Shown here: positions 7,785-15,169 of the stretch, in pieces
How positions within the stretch are numbered: position 1 is the first letter of the stretch
Layout of the letters: each line of letters starts with the position of its first letter
Assembly (NCBI RefSeq): GCF_036924715.1
Contig: NZ_JAZHSB010000001.1
Location: 4,083,001 to 4,147,000 of the forward strand
DNA length: 64,000 nucleotides
Reading direction: 5' to 3'
Source: Bradyrhizobium sp. AZCC 1721
GTDB taxonomy: Bacteria; Pseudomonadota; Alphaproteobacteria; Rhizobiales; Xanthobacteraceae
Program-made: the position numbers and the translations under genes
Notes under the pieces: generated by a model
Told to the model about the DNA's origin: nothing
The model's database searches: none
Seen by the model: only the letters and a program-made list of their open reading frames with translations

Positions 7785-7858
7785 CCGCCTTCCAGGCACG
7801 CCGCGCGAAGCGCGCTACCCAACAGCGCCGTAGCAAGCGCGGCTTGCCTGGAAGGCGG
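7785..7858. repeat. Long imperfect palindrome between the IS110 remnant and PCuAC gene
   Basis: Two 21-base arms (7785-7805 and 7838-7858) are reverse complements with one mismatch, and a small second hairpin lies within the loop. Such GC-rich intergenic palindromes are dispersed in Bradyrhizobium-like genomes. It could also serve as a terminator for the PCuAC gene ending at 7895, although no U tract follows. Confidence 0.7.
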
Positions 7859-7894
7859 ACCGGGGCCCGTTACCCCATCTACACAAGCCGCTCG

Positions 7895-8401
7895 CTATTT
7901 CTTCATCCCGGAATGATCGTGCTTCATTTCACCGCCGGATGGCCCCTGCGCACCGACGCCCTGCACGTCGAGCGACAACGTCACCTTTCCCGCCTTCTCG
8001 AATTCGAGGGTGACCGGCACCTTGTCGCCCTGCTTGAAGGGCTGCTTGAGATCCATCAGCATCAGATGATAGCCGCCCGGCGCGAGCTTGACGGTCTTGC
8101 CCGGCTCGATCGGCAGGCCCTTGTCGAGCGGCCGCATCGTCATGACGCCGTTGTTCATCGCCATCTCGTGAATTTCGACCTTGCCGATGTCATCGCCCGA
8201 GCCGCCGACGAGCTTGTCCGGCGCGCTGCCCTTGTTTTCGACCGTGAGATAGCCGCCGGCGATTTTTGCACCGCTCGGCGTAGCGCGGCTCCAGGCTTGC
8301 TTGATGACGAGGTCTCCGGCCTTGACCTCCTGGGCGTGTGCGGGCGTGCCCAGGAGAGCAAACAGGGTGGCGAAGGCGAACAATGGCAAGACAGGTTTCA
8401 T
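7895..8401 (-). CDS. Periplasmic copper chaperone PCuAC family (PcuC-like)
   Basis: 168 residues from the ATG at 8399-8401; an earlier in-frame start would only prepend residues to the signal peptide (to about residue 23, PAHA). The PCuAC (DUF461) copper site is complete: a histidine in KVEIHEM, methionines in the NNGVMTMRP region and the H-x-M of GGYHLMLMDL. A His/Met tail (GEMKHDHSGMKK) may add a second metal site. PCuAC delivers Cu(I) to the CuA or CuB centres of respiratory oxidases in the periplasm. It is the last gene of the DUF2946-TonB receptor-sialidase-like-thioredoxin-like run, an arrangement that recalls the copper-starvation pcuABCDE operon of B. japonicum, but without the YcnJ-like pcuE. 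Confidence 0.9.
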   Translation of the reverse strand: MKPVLPLFAFATLFALLGTPAHAQEVKAGDLVIKQAWSRATPSGAKIAGGYLTVENKGSAPDKLVGGSGDDIGKVEIHEMAMNNGVMTMRPLDKGLPIEPGKTVKLAPGGYHLMLMDLKQPFKQGDKVPVTLEFEKAGKVTLSLDVQGVGAQGPSGGEMKHDHSGMKK

Positions 8402-8512
8402 CGGATGTCTTTCGATTTCTGAAGTATGGCCGCCAAACAACGGACGGCCGAGGCCGCCGTTGCATTAACGTGAGAATGCAACGTTCATGTTCACAATAGC
8501 GGGATTGCGTCC

Positions 8513-9019
8513 TTATTTCTTCGCGGCCTTTTGCTGAACCAACCATTTTTCGAGGTCCGGTATTTCTGCCGAACCTTCGATCGTGGTCACGGTTCCATCC
8601 CGCCCAATCAGGAGCGTGCGCGGGATATCACCCTGCCAGGCTGGATCAATCTCAAACCGAAGGCGTTCGACGAAGCCGTCGCTGAAAATCCAGTTCTCCG
8701 CCGATCCCAGCCCGGCCTTCTCCAGCATCGCGCGCGTTGCGCGGTCCAGATTCGGAACAAGGTCGGCACTGACCATCACAACGTCGATCTCGGAATGGTC
8801 CTTCATGAATTGTCCGAGCAGCGGCAATTCGACCTTGCAAGGACCGCAGGTGACGCCCCAGAAATGCACCAGCGTCGGACGTCCGGCGTGCGCACGCAGC
8901 ACGTTCTGCCAGCTTCCCCGCACGAACGGCTTGAGCGTGAGCTCGGACGGCATCTCGGCGCCGGGCGCGGCGCCCAGACAGGCAACGAGGAATATGACGG
9001 CGAGCAGGAGGCGTTTCAT
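8513..9019 (-). CDS. TlpA-like periplasmic thioredoxin-fold protein
   Basis: 168 residues from the ATG at 9017-9019, which overlaps the preceding gene's stop by four bases (ATGA). Signal peptide or anchor MKRLLLAVIFLVACLGAAP, then a thioredoxin fold with the active site WGVTCGPCKVELP (CGPC) at about residues 56-64 and a cis-proline region (DIPRTLLIG) at about 131. Family members reduce disulfides or metal-binding cysteines in the periplasm. TlpA and ScoI prepare the CuA site of cytochrome oxidase in B. japonicum. With a copper chaperone next to it, a role in keeping cysteine copper ligands reduced is a reasonable inference. Its most likely substrates are the neighbouring CxCC protein or an oxidase subunit. 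Confidence 0.85.
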   Translation of the reverse strand: MKRLLLAVIFLVACLGAAPGAEMPSELTLKPFVRGSWQNVLRAHAGRPTLVHFWGVTCGPCKVELPLLGQFMKDHSEIDVVMVSADLVPNLDRATRAMLEKAGLGSAENWIFSDGFVERLRFEIDPAWQGDIPRTLLIGRDGTVTTIEGSAEIPDLEKWLVQQKAAKK

Positions 9020-10230
9020 GAACCGTCTCCGATCGGTAGAAGGCGATAGCCGTCGGCCTTGGTCATCCACGAAAGGTAGACCTTCTGCCCGTCACTGACC
9101 AGCAATGGGTGGTCAGACGTATCAGTCGTCGTGGCGATCACGACCGGCTTTGACCAGCTCTTGCCCTCATCATGCGACGTCATTGCGTTGACCGCGGTTT
9201 TCTCGCCATTGAACTCTTTCCAGACCATGGTGGCGCCGCGCGGGCCGGCAAGCACATAGGGCCGCGTGGGATTGCGGTCGGAACGGCCGAGCGGAAGCGG
9301 ATCGGAAAACGTGCGCCCCTGGTCTTGCGAGCGGGCATAGAACAGCCCCTTGCGCATCTTGCCGTTGGTGTACCACGTCACGTGGTGAGTGCCGGCGGGC
9401 GAGATCGAAAGACTTGGCCCGTGATGCGGGCACGCGGCAATCTGCCAATCGTCGTTGCTGACGCGGCGAGCCTCGCCCGGCGTCGCAGGATCGGCGAACG
9501 TCATGATCGCGTGATCCCGCACACCGCCTTCGAAGATATTCCTGAACACCACCACGGGACGGCCCGGGCCCGCGAACGCCAGGCCGAGCCGGCAGCATTC
9601 GCAGGTGTTGTCGGCTGCGAGGTGCGTCTCGGAATAGGTCGCGCCGCCATCCTTCGATGATGCGAAGAACAGCCCTGCCCCTTCATATTTCCTGCCCTCC
9701 TCACGCGCAGGCACCCGGTTGCGCTTGTCGATCCAGGCCGCAAACACCGAACCGTCAGCATCGAGGCCGAGCGCGACAAAGCGCTGGCTCTCGTTGCTTG
9801 AGGTAATCGGCCGCAACTCGGAAAAGCTCTGGCCGCCATCGGTCGACCTCGTGGTCAGCACCTGACCATTGAACGCCTTGTCCCTGAAGCGCGAAAACGC
9901 CAGCGCGATGCCGCCGTTCTTGTCGATGACGATCTGCGGACGCGCATCCGGACCCCAATCGAGGTTGAGCTTTTCTTTTGTCACCTGAACCGGCGTCGAA
10001 AAGCTGCGCCCCTGATCCTTCGAACTCGCGACCGATATCTGGCCTCCCGCCATCCAGGCGAGCCACAACGATCCATCCGGCGCGAAAGCCGGCATGACCT
10101 TCGAGGCGCAGCGCAAGGCTGTCTCCTCGCACGCCGCTTCCGAGGCGTGCTGATGATGGCTCATTTGCGCGTTCGCTGCGGTTTGGCAAAGCGAGAAAGC
10201 AAACATCGCGAGCAGGCTCATTCGCAGCAT
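9016..10230 (-). CDS. Secreted sialidase-fold (BNR-repeat) protein of the copper-type operon
   Basis: 404 residues from the ATG at 10228-10230, chosen because AGGAGG precedes it and a Sec signal peptide follows; the reading frame extends 124 codons further upstream without a plausible start. Asp-box/BNR motifs of the S-x-D-x-G-x-[ST]-[WFY] type recur (SKDQGRSFS, STDGGQSFS, SSKDGGATYS, SQDQGRTFS, SHDEGKSWS), giving a six-bladed propeller. The arginine triad of true sialidases is not evident. Other features: a His-rich stretch just after the signal peptide (MSHHQHAS), C-x(6)-C nearby, and DNTCECCRLG at about residue 190, a cysteine cluster that could bind metal. It sits between a TonB receptor and a TlpA-like gene, so a copper-binding or relay role is more likely than glycosidase activity. 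Related proteins in such loci are annotated only as exo-alpha-sialidase. Confidence 0.82.
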   Translation of the reverse strand: MLRMSLLAMFAFSLCQTAANAQMSHHQHASEAACEETALRCASKVMPAFAPDGSLWLAWMAGGQISVASSKDQGRSFSTPVQVTKEKLNLDWGPDARPQIVIDKNGGIALAFSRFRDKAFNGQVLTTRSTDGGQSFSELRPITSSNESQRFVALGLDADGSVFAAWIDKRNRVPAREEGRKYEGAGLFFASSKDGGATYSETHLAADNTCECCRLGLAFAGPGRPVVVFRNIFEGGVRDHAIMTFADPATPGEARRVSNDDWQIAACPHHGPSLSISPAGTHHVTWYTNGKMRKGLFYARSQDQGRTFSDPLPLGRSDRNPTRPYVLAGPRGATMVWKEFNGEKTAVNAMTSHDEGKSWSKPVVIATTTDTSDHPLLVSDGQKVYLSWMTKADGYRLLPIGDGS

Positions 10231-10256
10231 GGCTTTACTCCTCCTGTGCTGTCCGA

Positions 10257-12638
10257 TCATTTGAACGCCAGCTTCATGCCGGCGATGAACGCACGCGGGG
10301 AACCCGCGTAGATCGAGCCGGTCGTATTCGCCAATACGCTGGCGGGATTCTGGATACCGCCTGCCGTCACCGAATTTGCGATGTTGTTCGCGGAAGCCAC
10401 ATAGGTCCGGTCGAACACGTTCCTGACTTCGACATACATGCTCAATGACTTGAAGTAGTCGGACTTGAGGTCCGTATTGTAGTGCACGTTGAGATTGACC
10501 AGTTCGTAACCGGGCGCCTTCAAGAGATTGGCGTTGTCCATGTAGAACGAATCCTTCCACTGGACTTCTACGAATGCTCCAAGGCCGGCAAGCGGCCCCC
10601 ACATCTGCTCATAGCCAAGACGCGCCGTCAGTTCGTGCGGCGAGATGCCGGGAATTTTGTTACCTGCACGGTTGAAGCTGAACGTCGCGCCGTTGACGAT
10701 ATTCTCAGTGTATTCTGTATAGACCTCGTCGAGATAGGTGTAGGCGGCCGTGAAACGCCAGCCGGGGTAGAACTTCCAGTCGGCGGCCAGCTCTACGCCG
10801 CGATGTTCGGATTTCGGGGCGTTGAACGTGAAGCTTGCATTGGGCGCGCCGACCTGGGTGGCTTGCGAGACCAGCTCGTTTTTGAAGAATTCGTAGAAGC
10901 CGGTCGCGCTGAATTTGAGCGCGTTATTCGGCGTCCAATCGAATCCGATGTCGTAACCGACGTTCTGCTGCGTCTTTAGCTGTGTATTGTTGCCGTTCTG
11001 GCCGTTCGGGAGGACGAAGAGATTTCCGACCTGCGGGGTGCCGTAGCCGGTGGCGACGCGCGCGCGGAACAGCCATTCGGGATTCAGCTTGTAGAGCAAC
11101 GCGAGCTCGGGCGCGGTGTTCTGAAATTGCCGATCGGCGGTCGTCGTGGTGATCGTCGGCATCGGAATCGGCGAGTTTCCGTAATTGTACGCGGAATTGA
11201 TCCCCTTCAGATGCGTGGTTTCCCATCCGATGCCGGCAATAGCGGTTAATTGCGGCGTCAGCTTCAATTCCTCGCGAGCGCGAACGCCATAGTTCGTGGT
11301 GTCGCTCCAGGTATTGCTTTGCAGAAGGCCGAGCTTCGCATTGCCTCCCGGCATGACGTGGCGTGAGTCGCTTGACGCGGTCAGCGTGTTGTAGAACGCG
11401 CCGAAATATGTCGTCGATTCCATGCCGAGGATTTCGCCGCGCTTGGTGACGTCGCTCATGTAGTTATACGACGGGAAATCGCCGATCGCGCTGGTCGCTC
11501 CCGTCGGCTGGCTGATATTGCGATCGTCGAACACGAACTGGTTGCGCCAGGTGGTCGTGTTGTCGAAGTCGTGCTCCCATCTACCGCCGACGATGGTGCG
11601 GCGATCTTCGCGGCCGAGCCCGGCCTGGATGGCCGTGATCGCAGTCCTTGTGCCGTTGAAGCCGTTGTTGAGGAGGTTAACTGAGGCGCAGCCGGCGACG
11701 CTCGCCATGTCGCATCCCTCCTGGAACGGGTTCTGATAATACTGGTTGAGCGACAGCCGGAGCGGCAGCCTTGTATCGAGATTGTTGTTGATGAACTTGA
11801 CGGTGAAGCGGTCATCGGGCGTGGCCTGCAACGTGCCTAAAAAATTCACCGTCTGGGTATTGAACCAGCTATTCTGGATAAAGCCGTCGCCGCGCGCGTC
11901 GCTGGCGAACAACGAATACTCGAAATTGCCGACCTTCTTGCCCGCGGCGAGATAGTTATTGAGATAGCCGAAGCTGCCGCCATCGACGCCGTATTCGACC
12001 CCGTCGATGGTACGCCCCGGGCGGGTGCGGAAGTTGAGCGCGCCGCCGGTGGCAAAATTGCCAAAGAGCGCTGACGACGGTCCTCGAATGACATCGATCG
12101 CGCCATAGGCCTTGGGATCGATCAGGTCGCTGCGGGAAAGCCCGTCCGGCTGCGTGACCGGAAAGCCGTCGTCAAAGATCACGAGGTTGCGGATGGCAAA
12201 GCCGTTTCGGGCGTTGGAACCGCGGATCGAGATGCCGATATCGCGCGGCCCGTTGCCCTGTTTCACCGAGATACCCGGGCTCTCGCGCAGCACGTCGGCC
12301 ACGGAGAACGACGGCCGGTTGTCGAACTGGCTACGATCGATGGTCGTCTCGGTCTGGCCATTCGGCGCCTGGTAAAGCAGCGCGCGCGCCACGCTCGGGG
12401 TAATGCCCGCGGTTAGCGACGCTGAAGGCGCTGGGTTGGCCGCAGGTGGCCTTACCTGCGTCCGGGCAGACGCGCGAACGGCCGGCTTTCGGGCCGCAGG
12501 TCTGGCGGTCGCCGCGCGCGGCGCGTCGACGGTCACCGCCGGCAACGCCGTCTGGGCGGTCGCGTTCGACGGCGTGAGGGATAGCGCACTACCAAGCACA
12601 AGCAGGCTCGCGCTTCCCAAAACACTATGGGGGTACAT
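10257..12638 (-). CDS. TonB-dependent outer-membrane receptor (copper-locus, PcuB-like)
   Basis: 793 residues. Signal peptide about 1-28, a TonB-box-like PAVTVDAP, a proline/alanine-rich linker, a plug domain (about residues 90-200, with VADVLRESPGISV, IRGSNARNGFAIRN and DVIRGPSSALFGNFATGGALNF) and a 22-strand barrel ending in GMKLAFK. It imports a substrate across the outer membrane using TonB energy. The substrate is not readable from the protein, but the neighbours (DUF2946 upstream, PCuAC and a thioredoxin-like protein downstream) point to copper or a copper chelate, as for B. japonicum PcuB. A TTGAC-N4-GTCAA box lies about 80 bases upstream of the start, suggesting oxygen-responsive control. 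Confidence 0.9.
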   Translation of the reverse strand: MYPHSVLGSASLLVLGSALSLTPSNATAQTALPAVTVDAPRAATARPAARKPAVRASARTQVRPPAANPAPSASLTAGITPSVARALLYQAPNGQTETTIDRSQFDNRPSFSVADVLRESPGISVKQGNGPRDIGISIRGSNARNGFAIRNLVIFDDGFPVTQPDGLSRSDLIDPKAYGAIDVIRGPSSALFGNFATGGALNFRTRPGRTIDGVEYGVDGGSFGYLNNYLAAGKKVGNFEYSLFASDARGDGFIQNSWFNTQTVNFLGTLQATPDDRFTVKFINNNLDTRLPLRLSLNQYYQNPFQEGCDMASVAGCASVNLLNNGFNGTRTAITAIQAGLGREDRRTIVGGRWEHDFDNTTTWRNQFVFDDRNISQPTGATSAIGDFPSYNYMSDVTKRGEILGMESTTYFGAFYNTLTASSDSRHVMPGGNAKLGLLQSNTWSDTTNYGVRAREELKLTPQLTAIAGIGWETTHLKGINSAYNYGNSPIPMPTITTTTADRQFQNTAPELALLYKLNPEWLFRARVATGYGTPQVGNLFVLPNGQNGNNTQLKTQQNVGYDIGFDWTPNNALKFSATGFYEFFKNELVSQATQVGAPNASFTFNAPKSEHRGVELAADWKFYPGWRFTAAYTYLDEVYTEYTENIVNGATFSFNRAGNKIPGISPHELTARLGYEQMWGPLAGLGAFVEVQWKDSFYMDNANLLKAPGYELVNLNVHYNTDLKSDYFKSLSMYVEVRNVFDRTYVASANNIANSVTAGGIQNPASVLANTTGSIYAGSPRAFIAGMKLAFK

Positions 12639-12711
12639 AAGACATTCCTGACGCCAGCGCTTTGACTGGCTTGCTCAATTGAACGAACTGGCACGGCCGC
12701 GGCCGCACCAT

Positions 12712-12725
12712 TTGACGAAGGTCAA
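12712..12725 (-). promoter_or_regulatory. FNR/FixK-type box (TTGAC-N4-GTCAA)
   Basis: A perfect inverted repeat TTGAC/GTCAA with four bases between, matching the FNR/FixK2 core TTGA-N6-TCAA. Its centre is about 80 bases before the TonB receptor start and just beyond the end of the DUF2946 gene, so it could drive the receptor and the genes after it. Confidence 0.55.
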
Positions 12726-12731
12726 GTGAGG

Positions 12732-13103
12732 TCAGGAAATGGAAGGAGGCGCGCGCGCCTGCGCGTGGCTGCCGGCGCGAGCGTTTGTCAACCGGAAAGC
12801 AAAGTCGAACCAAGCCACCTGCTCGGCAACCCGATCGACGTCGATCGCCGCAGTCTGCGGCACGTGGACCGGCGCACCTGTCTGCAGCACGCTGCAAACC
12901 GAACAGCATCCGTCATGGGCGCGATGGTTGGCTTGGTCAGCCTGCCCGGCATCGGGGGCGCCATTGCCATGGCAAATGATGGCGCCAGCGAGCGGATCGG
13001 AGGCCGCGATGCTCGCCGCCCAGCATGCGCCGATCGGTGCAAAAATCTGCACCACCAGAGCAATCAGGACAATTGGCAGAAAATTCTTCAGCCGTCGGCG
13101 CAT
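12732..13103 (-). CDS. DUF2946 family small exported protein
   Basis: 123 residues. An N-terminal membrane or signal segment (NFLPIVLIALVVQIFAP) is followed by a domain with AIICHGN, a His/Ala/Gly stretch and the HDGCCSVC motif, which is the metal-site-like signature of DUF2946. Members are usually encoded next to TonB-dependent copper receptors and copper chaperones, as here. The TonB receptor gene follows after 93 bases. Most likely a periplasmic protein of the copper locus and a counterpart of B. japonicum PcuA by position. The biochemical role is unknown. Confidence 0.82.
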   Translation of the reverse strand: MRRRLKNFLPIVLIALVVQIFAPIGACWAASIAASDPLAGAIICHGNGAPDAGQADQANHRAHDGCCSVCSVLQTGAPVHVPQTAAIDVDRVAEQVAWFDFAFRLTNARAGSHAQARAPPSIS

Positions 13104-13339
13104 CGCAAACCCATCCGCTTCAGACCTTAATCACCCTTGGAGTCCGAAGTCGAGATCAGGTTCCTGGAACTATGTTGCAGCTTCAAGGAGAGATGCTGGC
13201 GAAAAGCGACGCGTTTTGCATCATTTGGAGGGCGCCTTACCCCGATACCAAGCCCCGGGCGAATTGGAGCTAAATCCACAACCTTCAGTCGTAAATTCCC
13301 AATCATTTCGCAGAGTGCTGGAATTTTGAACAAACGTTG

Positions 13340-13545
13340 CCGAAATTGGTGACAAGACGAAAAAGATGGTCTACCAATTCGGGCTCAGGCTTGCCGACAG
13401 GCAAAGCTTGGTGGTCCAAGTCTCGGGAGGAGCCCTGACGCGCACAAGCAGCGTCGCCTCGACAATCAAGAGCAAATCTCACTTTTCGAGGAAATTAAGG
13501 GTCGACACAATTTTTGAGCAGGGCTTGGTGCCCTGCTCTTTTTTT
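13340..13545 (+). ncRNA. Candidate structured RNA ending in a strong terminator
   Basis: A 462-base gap (13104-13565) holds no credible gene but contains a series of hairpins on the plus strand. They are CCGAA(A)TTGGT at 13340-13350 with ACCAATTCGG at 13373-13382 (ten pairs, one bulge), TTGCC/GGCAA at 13391-13404, and CCTCGA at 13457-13462 with TCGAGG at 13486-13491. They are followed by a terminator at 13516-13545. This looks like a small RNA of about 200 bases, or a leader of the globin gene that starts 20 bases after the terminator. I do not recognise it as a known riboswitch, 6S RNA or other Rfam class. Confidence 0.42.
13516..13545 (+). terminator. Rho-independent terminator upstream of the globin gene
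   Basis: GAGCAGGG / CCCTGCTC stem with a seven-base loop and seven T residues on the plus strand. No plus-strand gene ends before it, so it terminates either a non-coding RNA or the leader transcript of the globin gene. Confidence 0.85.
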
Positions 13546-13565
13546 CGCTACGATCGCAAACGACA

Positions 13566-13985
13566 ATGACGGCATCGTCAAATCCGATCGAGCGAAGTTT
13601 TGAACTGGCCGCCGAGCGCTGCGAAGATCTGACGCCGGTGGTCTATCACCGCCTGTTCGAGGCGCATCCCGAAGCGCGGACCATGTTTCGGACTGAGGGC
13701 AGCGAACTCGTCAAGGGCTCGATGCTGGCCTTCACGATCGATGCCATCTTGGACTTTGCCGGCGAGCGTAGCGGGCATTTCCGCCTGATCGCATCGGAAG
13801 TTTCATCACACGATGCTTACGGCACGCCGCGGGAATTGTTCGTCGCGTTCTTCGGCATCATTGCGCAGACGCTCCGCGACATCGTCGGAGCGGACTGGTC
13901 CGACGAGATCGACTCGGCATGGCGGAAATTGCTCGGCGAGATCGATGGCCTCGTTGCAGCGCAGTGTGAAAATAGCCAGCCCTGA
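13566..13985 (+). CDS. Single-domain bacterial globin-like protein
   Basis: 139 residues of globin fold. The B/C region reads PVVYHRLFEAHPEARTMF, with a conserved Phe near the haem. A histidine in EVSSHDAYGTP (about residue 81) is in the position of the proximal F8 ligand. The G and H helices (LFVAFFGIIAQTLRDIVG, WRKLLGEIDGLV) complete the fold. There is no reductase domain, so it is not a flavohaemoglobin. Such globins bind O2 or NO. The gene stands alone between the candidate RNA and the ABC transporter operon, on the same strand as both, with 158 bases before the next start. Confidence 0.82.
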   Translation: MTASSNPIERSFELAAERCEDLTPVVYHRLFEAHPEARTMFRTEGSELVKGSMLAFTIDAILDFAGERSGHFRLIASEVSSHDAYGTPRELFVAFFGIIAQTLRDIVGADWSDEIDSAWRKLLGEIDGLVAAQCENSQP

Positions 13986-14143
13986 CCACGGCCGATTGGC
14001 CGAAACGATTCCCTGGACGTCCTAGTGCCGGCGATCAAGTCATTCGGTGGCGCAAACGCGCCGAGTGTGAAAGACTGCCTCGATCCGCGGTGCGTGCAAT
14101 CGACGCCGACGGCCATAACAAACGACAAGCGAGGGAGCAAACG

Positions 14144-15163
14144 ATGTCCGGAACTGACAAAACGGCAACGACCAGGCGCGACCTTCTTCAGGCCGCGGGC
14201 GCGGCTGGCGCAGCCACCGCCCTGCTCGGGGGACTGGGTATTAATCCAGCGCTGGCGGCAGCCGCCCGTTCAGAGAAACCGTTGAAGGCTGCGTTCTCCA
14301 ATGCTGGCCTGCAGGCGACCTGGTGCGCCCAGGGCAAGCAGGCGGCGGAATGGTGGGGCAAGCTGTTCAACGTCGAAGTCACCTGGTTCGACGGCCAGCT
14401 CGACGCGGTCAAGCAGCGCGCGGCGATCGATAACATGGCGTCGCAAAAATGGGATTTCGTCGCCATCCAGGCATTCGGCATCGGCACGCTGACCCAGCCC
14501 GTGCAGAAGATGATCGATGCCGGCATTCCCGTGATCGACATGGACACGCTGATCGCGCCGCTCGATCAGATCAAGGTTCATTCGTTCCTGGCGCCCGACA
14601 ATGAATTCATGGGCGCTTCGGTGACCCAGGCGCTGTGCAATGCCATGGGCGGCAAGGGCAAGATCATCATGACGCAGGGCGCGCTCGGCCATACCGGCGC
14701 GCAGGGCCGCGCCAAGGGCTTTAACACGGTGGTGAAGCAATTCCCGAACATCGAGGTGCTGGACACTCAGCCCGCGGATTGGGACGTCTCGAAGACGGCG
14801 CGGCTGTGGGAGACCTATCTGACAAAGCACCCGCAGATCGACGCGGCCTTCTTCCACAATGACGACATGGCGCTGGCCGCCTACAACATCATGAAGGCGC
14901 GCAACCGCACCAACATCCTGATCGGCGGCGTCGACGCCATGCCGCCGGCGATCCAGGCGGTGAGCGAAGGCCGCATGTTCGCGACCGTCCGCAATCCCTC
15001 CTGCCGCATCCACGGCGGCGCCATCATTGCCGGCGTCGCCGCGGTAACCGCGGGCGAGAAGAGCGGACAGGGTATTCCAAAGCACGTCATCACCGACGGC
15101 CCGGTCGTAACAAAGGCCAATGCCGCCGGCATGCAATGGATGGAGGACCATTTCCTGATCTGA
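14144..15163 (+). CDS. Sugar-type ABC transporter periplasmic substrate-binding protein
   Basis: 339 residues from the ATG at 14144-14146 (GAGGGAG upstream); an in-frame ATG at 14090 is less likely because a Tat signal follows immediately after the chosen start (TTRRDLLQAAG). The mature protein is of the Peripla_BP_4 (ribose/galactose) class, with NMASQKWDFVAIQAFG, IPVIDMDT, the hinge sequence NDDMALAAYNIMKA and GVDAMPPAIQAV. It binds a sugar or sugar-like compound in the periplasm and delivers it to the ATPase and permease encoded next. The ligand cannot be read from sequence. Confidence 0.88.
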   Translation: MSGTDKTATTRRDLLQAAGAAGAATALLGGLGINPALAAAARSEKPLKAAFSNAGLQATWCAQGKQAAEWWGKLFNVEVTWFDGQLDAVKQRAAIDNMASQKWDFVAIQAFGIGTLTQPVQKMIDAGIPVIDMDTLIAPLDQIKVHSFLAPDNEFMGASVTQALCNAMGGKGKIIMTQGALGHTGAQGRAKGFNTVVKQFPNIEVLDTQPADWDVSKTARLWETYLTKHPQIDAAFFHNDDMALAAYNIMKARNRTNILIGGVDAMPPAIQAVSEGRMFATVRNPSCRIHGGAIIAGVAAVTAGEKSGQGIPKHVITDGPVVTKANAAGMQWMEDHFLI

Positions 15164-15169
15164 GTCAGC

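Noticed and set aside
13366..13569. 67-codon plus-strand ORF in the gap before the globin gene
   Set aside because: It crosses a strong terminator, has no ribosome site and shows no domain; the region is better explained as structured RNA.
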